DNA from: Cryptomeria japonica
Lineage: Eukaryota > Streptophyta > Pinopsida > Cupressales > Cupressaceae
Direction of reading: 5' to 3'
DNA length: 64,000 nt
NCBI RefSeq assembly: GCF_030272615.1
Contig: NC_081410.1
Span: 188,264,119 to 188,328,118, forward strand
Shown piece by piece: positions 12,179 to 22,287 of the stretch. The notes beneath the pieces were generated by a model. That model saw only the letters and a program-made list of their open reading frames with translations. It had not been told where the DNA came from and did no database searches. The translations under genes and the position numbers were made by a program. The stretch's first letter is position 1. Every line of letters starts with the position of its first letter.

Positions 12179-13469
12179 GTGATTATTTCAAAGTTTGTTG
12201 AAAGTTCCAAAGGACAAAGTCAATAGGTGATTATTGGTTTAGGAAGATATGCCTTGTTGATTTTACCACTATTGTTTGTTCGTTGGGATAAAGCGTCTCT
12301 TTGTTGAAAAGCACATCTTTGCAAAATTTCACCGTCAAATTTTGTACCGCAGCCACATAGGTAGTGATGAAAATGGTGTAGGAATGTCCTATGTTTCAAT
12401 AAGATCTTGTTATTGATATACAAGAATCTTATCATTTTCTGAGTAGCTTTATAACTGGGTTTTCTTTTCTTAAGGTGATACTTAAAATTCATATAAGCAT
12501 TTGGCAATTCACAAGTTTGTTTGATTTCAATGTTGGTGCGATTCTGGTTTTGATATAACCTAGGTTCAAAATAGGAAAGATATATCCAAGATTAGGAACC
12601 TAGTATATATTGATCAAGCTTCATGATAGAGGATTTGATTATCCTGATGAGAAACTTGATAAGGATGTTGATTTTTGCACTTAAGATGTTTGAATCAATA
12701 GCTTGTTGAATGTTGATGTTTATAGAACCTTTTGGGTATAACCTGTTGGATTAGTGACCTAGTTGTTTGAGCTAGTTTGAAAATACGTGATGATTTAGAG
12801 ACAAATCTACTTCAAGAATTATTTTGATATTGATGTTTTGACATTTTGATATTGATTTGGTGTTTCAAGTGTTGGGAAGCTTTTGTATTACCCTTTTGAT
12901 CACACTTTTTCAGTAATTTGTTGGATTTTTGCTTTCTTGTAGACGATAATTTTCTTCAATTTTTTACCATTCGGAACATGTTACAGACATAGAAGACACA
13001 ATGTTTAATAAACAAAATGTACTAGCAAGTACAATCCCTATAGTAGGCTGAGACAATAGTTGTTGAATCTCACGTGGGGTTTCCCCTGAGGCTACGCTAT
13101 TCAAAGTAGATATTTAGATGCTTGACCCCACTGGCTCCACCCTCAACACTCACTTCTTTAGGGCAGCCAAGCACCAATTTCCATGAAAACTCCCCATGGA
13201 AAACTTTATATATCTACTAGGAACCATATGTATGTGAGCCGCTTTAGAGGTCCGACCTCCTACACCAACGACTAGAAGGATTATGGCAACTAGTACAAGT
13301 GGGTTTTAGTAAAGGCTTCCGGTCATGTGGCCATACATGTGGCACTTTCAGCTCTGTAAATACAGAAGGTTCCCAGCCTATAGAGGTTACACTCCATAGG
13401 GTTTATGAGGAAACATAGTGTTGGGATGAACTTATCAGCACATGTTGTTTGGCACTTTCGTCACAAACA

Positions 13470-13582
13470 CGATTTATTTATAGTGGATTGGAAGGACTTG
13501 GTATTAGCCCATTTCCACTTTAGGTCATTCCCCTCTCACTGGCCCCCTCAAGGTAGCTTGGGAAGGCAGGCCCTCTAAAGGA
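13470..13582 (-). promoter_or_regulatory. Conserved Tat leader block (G1 copy)
   Basis: This stretch shares an ordered set of short matches with 59110-59235 in G2: TTTATA, TGG-TTGGA, ACTTGG, CCACTT, then the exact TTCCCCTCTCAC, and GGCAGG/GGTAGG with CTAAAG. The two elements are otherwise very different in their leaders. A packaging or dimerisation signal is possible; function is inferred only. Confidence 0.55.
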
Positions 13583-14029
13583 TTTAATTGCTTGAAAGTA
13601 AAGAAAGCTTAAAAGAGTGGGTTTGGCTTTTTGGTCACCCAATTAAGGGGAGAGCATATACCTACCACTTTCGAGACACAGAATACAAGTGTTCTTTTTA
13701 ACCTTTTCAAAGCAATTGTTGGCTAAGCTCTATTTGGAGATGTTGCTTTGACAAGCATGGTGTTCATTTTAGCCCTTTTAAAAGTCTATGTGCAACTATT
13801 TTAGAGAAAATACTAAAAATGCAAGTTGCATTAGTTAAACTAGATGAACAAGATATGATATATTACTTCCCAAATAAAGACTTTTAATTAACTAGATGAG
13901 GAAATGCATAAAATTTTCCTTAAACACCATCCTGCATATGCATGTTAGTAGTTTGAAAAATCTGATTTCTTGGACATTTCGAACCTGCAAGAAATTTTTG
14001 TCAGTTTGTAAATAGAAGTGCTAATCTAA

Positions 14030-14345
14030 CACATGCATTATCTTTTTGCTCAAAAGTGCTAACCTGCAGGTCAAAGCGCTAACCTAGACTACAAAAGCGC
14101 TACTTTGTGGATACAAAAGCGTGATTTCTTTGCCAAATGCACTAACCTAGGACACAAATGCGTGAACCTGTAATGCAAATACGCAAACTTTAAGACAAAA
14201 GCGTTAACCGAAAATGCTCATGCGCTAACCTATAGTGTAAATGCGCTAACCTAGAAGGCAAATGCGTTAACCTGCAAAATAAAAGTGTTGTTAGAATTCA
14301 CACATGCGTGAATCTGCATTACAAATGCATTATTTAACTTTTTGC
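14030..14345 (-). repeat. 20-bp repeat array beside G1 primer site
   Basis: About thirteen degenerate units on the plus strand of AA(A/T)(A/G/T)GCGCTAACC type, e.g. near 14072, 14090, 14200 and 14240. On the element's own RNA strand these read GGTTAGCGCATTTG, nearly the same as the plus-strand repeat at 92-410. Confidence 0.75.
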
Positions 14346-14375
14346 AAGATTTTTAAAGGTATATGCAAGGTCTAT

Positions 14376-14395
14376 GAGCCCCACGGTTGGCGCCA
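14376..14395 (-). promoter_or_regulatory. G1 primer binding site, tRNA-Lys
   Basis: On the minus strand this reads TGGCGCC then AACCGTGGGGCTC. It matches the complement of the 3' end of plant tRNA-Lys(CUU) at 19 of 20 positions, with one mismatch. It sits 3 bases inside the 5' LTR, where the minus-strand primer of reverse transcription anneals. Confidence 0.85.
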
Positions 14396-14398
14396 AAA

Positions 14399-15512
14399 TG
14401 TGTCGACTTGAATTTCATCCTCAGAATGTTACCTGCAATAAGTTAGTTTCACAAAATACTAATGGAAATGCTACAAGAAATCCAAACTCAACCAATGAAA
14501 CTGGATGAAATACATATGAAATAAAATATTAATATTACCTTCATGGCTTATGTCTCATTGTGTCCTAACTCCACTGTTCCTGGTTGCAGATGGTGTGCTC
14601 TCAGACAATGCACTGATAGCTTCCAAGATGGCATATGAAGAATGGACTGATAATTGGTAGTTAACTGATACTATGATATGCAAATACTACATGATTATGC
14701 TAAATGATATTATATGATAATTGCTATTTTCTATTTGCTATTTGCTTCAAAAACTCACGGATGCATATGATTGATTTGAAGACTAACTCTCTCTCAACTG
14801 AAGCTCTTGATTTTATAGACCTTGAGAGGATTAGATGATGTGGCTCAAATCAATGGTCCTGATCAGATCTGCAGATTCGAATGGCTGTGAGCAAAGGTGA
14901 AGGTTGAGAGAAAGCGGGAAGGAGAAGACAAGTGTCACTCATCTCACCTTGACTAGGTTGTTGACTGAGGGAATCTAGGGATGGTTGGACGAAATTTAGC
15001 CATGATAGGACAAGTGGACTCAAGTCCTTCCTAAGATGTAGGGGGTGTTGGAGAGAATATATGAAATGGTTATGAAATATGTGTACATACACAATATTCA
15101 TTAAGTTTGAAAGTCGAAGATAAATGATGAATTAATATTTGAGAAATATTAATTTCCTTAGCCACATGTTTGATGAGTTGGCAAAGGGAAGATGAAGTGG
15201 AGATGGAGGGTGAGTTGGAAAAGGGATTAAATAATTTTGAGAATTATTTAATATTTGAGACTATAGGATAAGAGAATAACCATTAAAAATTGGATATGTA
15301 ATTGATTGGAGGAGATAATTAATTATTAGATATTTAATTAATTAGAAGAATAGGATAGATGAATTAATTAATAAAATATTAATTAATAGAAAGACACGAA
15401 AAATGAATTAAATAATTAATCTTTTCAAATTAACTATTTAATAGAAGAATAATTATTAAATAAATATAAAATATTTATTTAATTGCTCATAGCCAATTTT
15501 TATGTGTATACA
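14399..15512 (-). repeat. G1 5' LTR
   Basis: The inner edge (TGTGTCGAC at 14399 on the plus strand) lies 3 bases from the primer site. The outer edge is placed at 15512 (plus strand TGTATACA): on the minus strand it then opens with TGTATACACATAAAAATTGG, very like TGTAATACCCTAAAATTGG of the G2 LTR. The length of 1114 bp also matches G2. The partner LTR is off-window, so the outer edge is inferred. Confidence 0.65.
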
Positions 15513-16470
15513 GGAAGTATTATCCTTTTTGGCAAGGCGAGCCCTCTCTTCTTCATTCTTGGGGAAATTTTTGATGGCTTCCACTGAGAACTTACAATCT
15601 CGATAAAATTTTATGTCATCCTTCTGCAAACCAGTCACCTCCACCACCAAATCTTCGTCCACTCTCCAGGTCTGACCAAATAGAGTAACTCTATTATTTT
15701 TCCAACCCTTGGCAAAACCATGGGAAACGGACTTCTTGCTCCCACGCAATTTCTCCATATAATCAATGAAGCCATTTTTTTGCAACCTTCTCCAAATTTT
15801 CCTTTCACCCTTCCAACTTTCACAGCTGGTGGGCTCATTACGGTTGAGATTTCCTCCCATAATGTAGTAGTTATGCAAATCGAAACCCTCAGGGGAGCAC
15901 AAACTGACCAGATGTTGGAATCGAAACCAAGGCAATTTTCTTGTTTTTCAAGTAGCCCTTTAAAGCATGCAAATTAACCCAATACTTAATATGATAAGGC
16001 CCTTTGCACATATACTTATTAGCATGACGCCTAAGATAGGTCATCATCTGACAATCCGCCTCACTCCAAATTCTATCATTGAAGTCCGAACCAAAAAGGG
16101 TAATAATTAGATTAATATGTACCATTGATTCTGTCATAAAATAATTGCTCTCGGACTTTGTTCTTACAAGATGACTCTCCGATATAATTAGCATCTTCCA
16201 CTAAAATGACCCCCTTATTGGCTAATAAATTGGCTACCCTAAAGTGACAAGTGTATTTGTTGAACTTGTTTCCCCCAAGGTATTTTATGTAGTGAAGGTT
16301 ATGAGATTTGTCTCTTTGAGAATGGTAATATCAATATCAAAAGGTAACTTGGCACCTTTTTGAGCTAAGAATAGATAATAGTGGTTGGCCAATGAAGAAA
16401 GGACATAGTCTATGACTTTCATTGGTTTATGGTCATTGAAATTATTGTAGTTCCTTTAGTGTTGATTGAA
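15513..16470 (-). pseudogene. Decayed unrecognised gene, 3' part cut by G1
   Basis: The minus strand from about 16470 down to the G1 LTR edge encodes a continuous but frame-broken protein of about 320 codons. Visible segments are a start-like MKVIDYVLSSLANHYYLF, then KYLGGNKFNKYTCHFRVANL after a frameshift, WVNLHALKGYLKNKK, and a final open stretch (15513-15935) with WRRLQKNGFIDYMEKLRG and VDEDLVVEVTGLQKDD. I do not recognise the family. The VTGL segment has the flavour of transposon-encoded plant proteins such as PMD-like ORFs, so it is probably from another mobile element. It stops at the G1 boundary; the missing end would lie beyond the off-window LTR. Confidence 0.5.
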
Positions 16471-17740
16471 ATGAATCTACAGTGATGCCCTCTACAGTAG
16501 GGGAAACCTTAAGCTGATGTTTTGAGGTTTTCATGTCCAGTTACAATGGAAGGATGGAAAGGCATTCCAAAGTTATATTGGCTAGATCACCCATGGTTGT
16601 TTGTGTTTTCAAATCAGTTTGGAAAGATTCCATGTTTTTTTAATTTTATGACCTTGTGATATGCATATGAAAGTATATGACCTTGGTTGGTAATGTGAGA
16701 TGAAAAATAGATGAGTGATATGGATGTGAGAGGTTATAGACTCCTTATAATATGGTTAGAATTGGATAATATTTTATTTATAGGGGAAATTTTCTGGATA
16801 GAACAAAAAAATTATCAAAGCTAATATAGCTCTCTAATTTATAAGGATTGAGATTGGGATTGTTTTACTTAAACTATCCTTGTGAGACCAAGCAAATGGA
16901 TAAAGAGTAGCACATACCAACTTAAAACTAGTCAAAGCTCCTAAGCTGGTATATCCACTATTAATGTGAGATAACTTAACGCTTTACCTGATATAGGATA
17001 CTTTTCAAGCCAAAAGACAAGTTAGAGACAAAAGATAAGAGATCTATATATTAGAATAATATTTTTGGCAATGTTGATGATAATGGTATGTTGGTTGTGG
17101 ATTAAGATAAGCTATAAAGGTTCATTCTTTTCCAATTATTATTATCAAGGATGGTAGCTTTGAATTCTAATAGATTGTGATGGAAATTTTATGGATAGTG
17201 GAAGAAGGTTGGATCAATATTTTGGGTGATGAATGAAGCTGAGGTGTTCTAGGTGTTCTAGGTTTGTTTTAGGTCCACCTATCCAAAAGTAAAAAGGTCT
17301 AATATTTGGAATCTCAAAGGATACTTATAATAATTAAAAGCACCACAAAGTTGGTCAAAAGTGCTCAGGTATTGATCCAAGCATAGGTAGTAACTCAAAA
17401 TAATTACTCTATCAATCTAATGTGTAGGATAGCATATCAATAGTCTAGATCAATAACTCAAATGTGAAGGACAATGATTCTAAACTGCCATTCTTATGGT
17501 AAAATGCACCATGTATGATAGATCAAATGTGTCATGGAAGTGCTCAAAAGTGTAGGTCAATAGATCTTAGAAGCATAATTTCATAAATCAATTGTATAAT
17601 TAGATAAATCAAAAGAGTATCTACAATCATAAACAATCCTATTTATCCTCGTCCACATTTCACTCATATCAATTTAGTCAATTTGACCTTTCAATCTTTA
17701 ATCAAATTAATTATTGGATCAAGTTTACTCAAACAAACTA
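16471..17740. other. AT-rich sequence, no feature seen
   Basis: I see no ORF of note, RNA gene or element boundary here. The sequence is ordinary AT-rich intergenic DNA, with short direct repeats such as GAGGTGTTCTAGGTGTTCTAGG near 17240. Confidence 0.5.
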
Positions 17741-18023
17741 GTTGTTGAATAATCACTCCAATTGTCTAATTAATTAGGCCATTTAATTGGTTGATTAGGT
17801 TATTTGACTAGTCAATCAATTGAGTTAACTAGTTAGTCAAATTAGTTTACTATATGTCAAATCTCCAATCATCAAGACTACAGTTGTTGCATAATCACTC
17901 CAATTGTCTAATTAATTAGGCATTTAATTGGTTAATTAGGTTATTTGACTAGTCAATCAATTGAGTTAACTAGTTAGTCAAATTAGTTTACTATATGTCA
18001 AATCTCCAATCATCAAGACTACA
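17741..18023. repeat. 142-bp tandem direct duplication
   Basis: Positions 17741-17882 and 17883-18023 are adjacent direct copies starting GTTGTTG(A/C)ATAATCACTC and ending CATCAAGACTACA. They differ at only a few positions by eye (one base near the start, one deleted C, one G/A). The unit is rich in TTAATTAG and TAGTCAA motifs. It looks like a recent local duplication. Confidence 0.9.
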
Positions 18024-19200
18024 TTTTAAAACATACTAATGATACTTTTTGCACTTAGAAATATATAAATTTAGTATTTATTTAGGAATTAAGGAATCTC
18101 TATAAATAATCTTTGATTTATTTCTAAATATTTTAACAATGTTGTTGTTATGTTTTTTGAAAAGCTTGCATAATTGTTGAAAAATCATAATATTTTATCA
18201 AAGCATAAGAAAATCTACTTCATGCTCCATCTAAAGTTTGCATAGTTTTATAATTTTAATTATTAACTTCAAATTTTATTCAAGTTTCTAATTTCACTAC
18301 ATTCATTCTAATATTTTAGATGGGATTGATTCCACAATATCCCTTTATTTTGATCTTTTGTATTTTTATTTTGGTCCAATAATATTATTGCACTATTTTT
18401 TTTCCTTCCATGGTACCATGTATTTTGTATTTGATTTTGATGAGCAAGTTTTGATTGCATCTTTTCAATTTGTTCTTTCATTACAAGGTATCATAAGGAT
18501 CAAAGGAATGTGATATATATGTGAATGTTGATCTTGTTAGCATGGGAAATGAAGGCATCCAACTATTTGCAATAATTTTTTAGGGTGTAAAATTGCATGA
18601 ATGTGTAAATATAATTTGAAATAACATGGCTAATCATTATCGAGAATCCTAGAAGATAACATGGTGTAAAAATATATTTTAGCACATACCAAAATAACAC
18701 AATTATATGTTTAATTGAGTTTAATCATCTTTATATATATAGACATTTGATGTGCATGTATATTATTGAAGAAGTTATACATATAGATATATGATTGTAG
18801 ATAGTGAGAGTTAAATGCAAATGATGAACAAGCTTAACAGTTGTGTTAGTATCATTTTTTGTTTCTTGTCCACCAAATGAAATCATTTTGATGGTAAGAT
18901 CAAGTAGAAAATGGAAATTGATAACATTACATCTAAAACATGTTTAGCAACATCAGAATTTGCTAATAGAAGTTGAAAATCTTCTACAACAATAGCCAAC
19001 AAGACATTTATTCATCTTCCAAATGCAGTAACTTTTAGAAGTTCCCATGTTGTGTCTTCCAAGTCCATTTTAAACATGTAGCTAAAATCAAATATAGAGA
19101 CATTAATAGAACACTCTGGGAATCAAAAAATATTGGCAGAACTTTGCACAATTTTTTTCTTATGTTCTTTTATTATCCACCAACAAAGGGCAATAAAGTT
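18024..19200. other. AT-rich sequence, no feature seen
   Basis: No supported gene. The stretch flanks the N1 element and would be continuous with 27180-27479 before N1 inserted. Confidence 0.5.
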
Positions 19201-19205
19201 AATAG

Positions 19206-20331
19206 TGTTACTACTTATCAGATTGCCATTAGTTTTATGTCAAAGTTATACTATATACTCTAGTCGGTTACTATTACCGAAATATTCAGTCGGTATGCAC
19301 AGTCTAGTCGGTTACAGAAAGCAGTCATAGAACGCAGTATACACCGAGCTGTCTATCGAGTATCATTTCATGTCTACCGAGCAGCAAAGATGACACGCTG
19401 AGTTGATATACACCGAGTGAAACGTGTTACCAGATTCATTGAACCTGGACATGCATATGAAAACGTGTTACAAGATCGAGGCACATCTAACCGTTATCAC
19501 ATTGGAAATTGCACTAGAAGATTGTGTATGATTTCGAGGTCATCTAACCAATGAAATATTTTACATGGTTATAAATCATGTTTGTAAGATCAAAGCAATG
19601 AATTGGATCACCGTCTTAAGAAGATCTATTTATATAGCATGAGTTAAGAGTTAAGTGTGTCCATGAGTGTAAGAAGACTGTTACAGAGACACAAAGGTCA
19701 CCGAGAAGGTTTTCAGAGAACAACCGAAGAACAGAGTAAATAGAAGGGTTTACTGAGTTACTATATGGGTTACCGAGGTATGCTATAAGCAAGGTAATCT
19801 TATTCTGAGCACATAGAATCTGCTATAACATTTCAGATGTAAAGTTGTAGATATTTGTAATAATTTTATTGTAATAGTGTGAAGTTGTAAGAGAAACCTT
19901 TAATAGGGTAAAAGACTCTAATCAAGTCTATAAATTGTAAAGCCTCTAACCATGTACAACATTTAGATTAAGTGTTGTAAAATCCTTTAGCAAGGTAGAT
20001 CTAATAGATCTTGTTACTCCTAACAGGGTAAGCTATCAGAAATAGCTAAACATGTAGCTCTAACCGAGCACTCTTTATTATTGCAGTAGTGAAGTTGTGG
20101 GTGTCATCCCCACCACAGTTTTTCTCTCTAACCAAGAGTTTCTGTGTAACCAAAATATATGTGTTATGGAGTAAATCATGTATGATTGTTAGCTATTTGT
20201 TTTAACTTTATTTTATGTTACTGCACTATTTGGTTTATGCATAACAATAAAGTTATTATTCAAGAAAAGTTTTGGAGTACTGATTCACCCCTCCCCTCTC
20301 AGTACATTAGCTTTCCATATTGGGCCTAACA
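19206..20331 (+). repeat. N1 5' LTR
   Basis: Starts TGTTACTACTTATCA and ends GGGCCTAACA. Contains several ACCGAG motifs and, near its 3' end, a hairpin with arms GTACTGA (20277-20283) and TCAGTAC (20299-20305) around a C-rich loop. CCCCACCACAGTTTTTCTC at about 20109-20127 resembles the GTGGTTTTTCCC box of plant copia LTRs. Confidence 0.92.
20277..20305 (+). promoter_or_regulatory. LTR hairpin with C-rich loop (N1)
   Basis: Seven-base arms GTACTGA and TCAGTAC are perfectly complementary and enclose TTCACCCCTCCCCTC. The position is 26 bases before the LTR end and 29 before the primer site, so it would be in the RNA leader. The 3' LTR has the same at 27120-27148. Similar hairpins with different but complementary stems occur in C1 and in the putative L0 LTR. 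Confidence 0.65.
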
Positions 20332-20333
20332 AT

Positions 20334-20345
20334 TGGTATCAAAGC
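20334..20345 (+). promoter_or_regulatory. N1 primer binding site, initiator tRNA-Met
   Basis: TGGTATCAAAGC, two bases after the LTR. It differs by one base from TGGTATCAGAGC, the usual plant copia primer site complementary to initiator tRNA-Met. Confidence 0.85.
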
Positions 20346-21735
20346 TTGAATCTTGGAAAAGGGTTTAACTACCTAAAGAGAAAGATCTTGTCAATGGAAG
20401 GCTATAAACAAACTCAGAGGATTGTGTATTTGCAAGAAGAATTGGATCATGCTAATCAAGTGATTGTAGACATGCAAAGGCAAATGCAAAAATCTTTGAA
20501 AGTAAGAAGAAGATTATTTGATGATTTGTAGGACTCTCAAGAGTTAGTGGAACAAATTGAGACATCATCTGAGAACAGTATATATGAAGAAACTAAAGAA
20601 ATGATTGGAGTATTGAAAGAAAAGAATAGAGCATTGGTTGATCAACTAAAAGCAATGAAAAGAGAACATGAACATTTCAGCACACAAATGACTGAAAATC
20701 TAGATGCATTAAGAACAGTTGAGGATAAAGTAAGAGATCTAGAAAGAGAGAAACAACAACTTGAAGTCTTAGTATCTGATAAGAATGATGAAATCTCAAG
20801 GTTGACTGGAATTCAGCAAAATCTATTAGATCAACTAGGTTATGCACATCATGAAGCAATTCTGAAGAATGATGAGAACCAATCATTGAGACTTGAAGTA
20901 TCAAGGTTGACCGATGAACTTGAAACAAAGAAGAAATCCAAAGAAACACTAAAGAAGAGTTATGAAGCATCAAAGATGTTGGATGAGCAATTGAATACAA
21001 GAAGACCCAACAGAGATGCAGGACTCGGTTACAAAGGAAAAGACTCTACCAAGAAAGGAATTCATACTACAGAGAGGAGAATCATCAAAGCAAGCTGGAA
21101 ATAGGAATAACATCAAAAGAAAGAAGCCTATTTGCAACTACTGTGGAAATCAAGGTCACACTGCCAACATATGTCAAATCAGAAAAGGTAAGCAACCGAA
21201 TGTCACTAAATCCAATGGTTATTGTTACAATTGCAATAAATATGGTCACACATCTAATCAATGTAGGACAAAGTATTATCAGAAGGCAAAATTCAAAGGG
21301 TTTTGTAGAAACTGCAATAGATATGGACATAGTACCGAGAAGTGTTGGTTTAAGCAAAAGAACTACATGTGGTCTGCACACCAAGCAAACACTAGAGGTT
21401 ACCGAACTTACATAGATCCTTACCAACAATATGTAGCAATACCATGGGATTACAATATAGGTATATGGTGTGAATGTTGTGGTAGATATTGACATATTAG
21501 TGCTAATTGTTTTATAATGTTTGGAATGAACAACCGAAGATCATGGAGAAATCCTGGTATGGCATGTTTTCATTGTCACAAAGTTGGACACTTGGCTGGA
21601 GATTGCAGAGATCAACCCAAAAAAGACAATGAGGAAATAAAAGAAAAATTAAAGATGATTTGGAAAAAGAAGGAAATTGTGTCAAATAAAGAAAGCACCT
21701 TACCTACCGAGTTAGGTGCTCCTATTCCAAATTAA
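20346..21735 (+). pseudogene. N1 ORF1: coiled-coil and zinc-knuckle Gag-like protein
   Basis: Begins right after the primer site. The first ~220 codons (20346-21010) are rich in Glu, Lys, Leu and Gln with heptad-like spacing, a long coiled coil. A stop (TAG, 20529-20531) and a frameshift near 21016-21104 break the frame. Five CCHC-type zinc knuckles follow: CNYCGNQGHTANIC, CYNCNKYGHTSNQC, CRNCNRYGHSTEKC, CECCGRY-stop-HISANC and CFHCHKVGHLAGDC; the fourth has a stop at its Gly. Knuckles of this kind bind RNA. I see no copia or gypsy capsid core (no UBN2-like or retrotransposon gag region), so it may be a truncated Gag keeping only coiled coil and nucleocapsid. Confidence 0.7.
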
Positions 21736-22287
21736 TCAGTAAAGGTATGAAGGGACTACATTCTCTAAAGATTAAAATCATAACAGTTCCTATTCTATTA
21801 TGTACTAAATTCAAAATCTGCATAGTTAAGATGTATTATTAAGTTTGAAATTCTATCAAAGTCTTTTGAAGCACTTTACAGGAAACCTATCAAGTCCGTG
21901 AATATAGGCCTGTCAAGTTGGTAAATGAAGGAAGCTTGGTTACTCGGTTAAAATGAAAAAAAGAAAGTAAATCGGTTAAAGGTGAACCGAGTGCATTTAA
22001 TGTTTTTGACCTAACCCGCATGGAGCCCGATAAGGTATTTTGTGTACTTAAAAGCATTTTCGCAGTCATTTACACTTACCAAGTTTTTGAGAGAGCAGAG
22101 CAAGCAATTCTAAGGCGATCAAAACCTCATTCAAGCAAATCCAAGGTATTTACATCAAATCTCAACATATTGTTAAGCTGGTTTACCGATCTTATCTTGT
22201 TGCCATTATCTGCTAAGTATAAAGTGTCTGTCATTTGAAATCCTGAAACCCTAAGGACTCTTTACTAGTTTTTACCTGAAATCTTAA
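21736..22287 (+). other. N1 spacer between ORF1 and ORF2
   Basis: About 550 bp without a convincing gene. It includes CTCGGTTA and ACCGAG motifs near 21940-21990. A short open stretch at 22020-22238 has no recognisable content. It could be the leader of ORF2 or an intron-like gap. Confidence 0.4.

Larger units (their letters stand above)
12179..14375 (-). other. G1 5' leader
   Basis: About 2.2 kb between primer site and gag with no supported ORF. It includes a block conserved with the G2 leader (13470-13582) and a 20-bp repeat array (14030-14345) beside the primer site. The rest is AT-rich and featureless by eye. Such a leader normally carries packaging and dimerisation signals. Confidence 0.6.
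1..15512 (-). mobile_element. G1: Ty3/gypsy LTR retrotransposon, Tat-like, 3' end outside window
   Basis: Minus-strand element read from right to left: 5' LTR (14399-15512), tRNA-Lys primer site, long leader, gag (start near 12178), protease, G-patch, RT, RNase H, a second RNase H, and integrase ending at 4710. A non-coding tail and an opposite-strand PMD gene (838-2960) follow. RNase H duplication, an antisense extra gene between pol and the 3' LTR, and repeat-rich untranslated regions are known traits of the Tat clade. The 3' LTR must lie left of position 1, so neither target duplication nor LTR age can be checked. Every ORF is interrupted, so the copy is not autonomous. Confidence 0.88.

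Noticed and set aside
12220-12507. Minus-strand ORF of 95 codons just upstream of G1 gag
   Set aside because: No similarity to the G2 gag start; the better start is the ATG at 12178, which parallels the G2 start.
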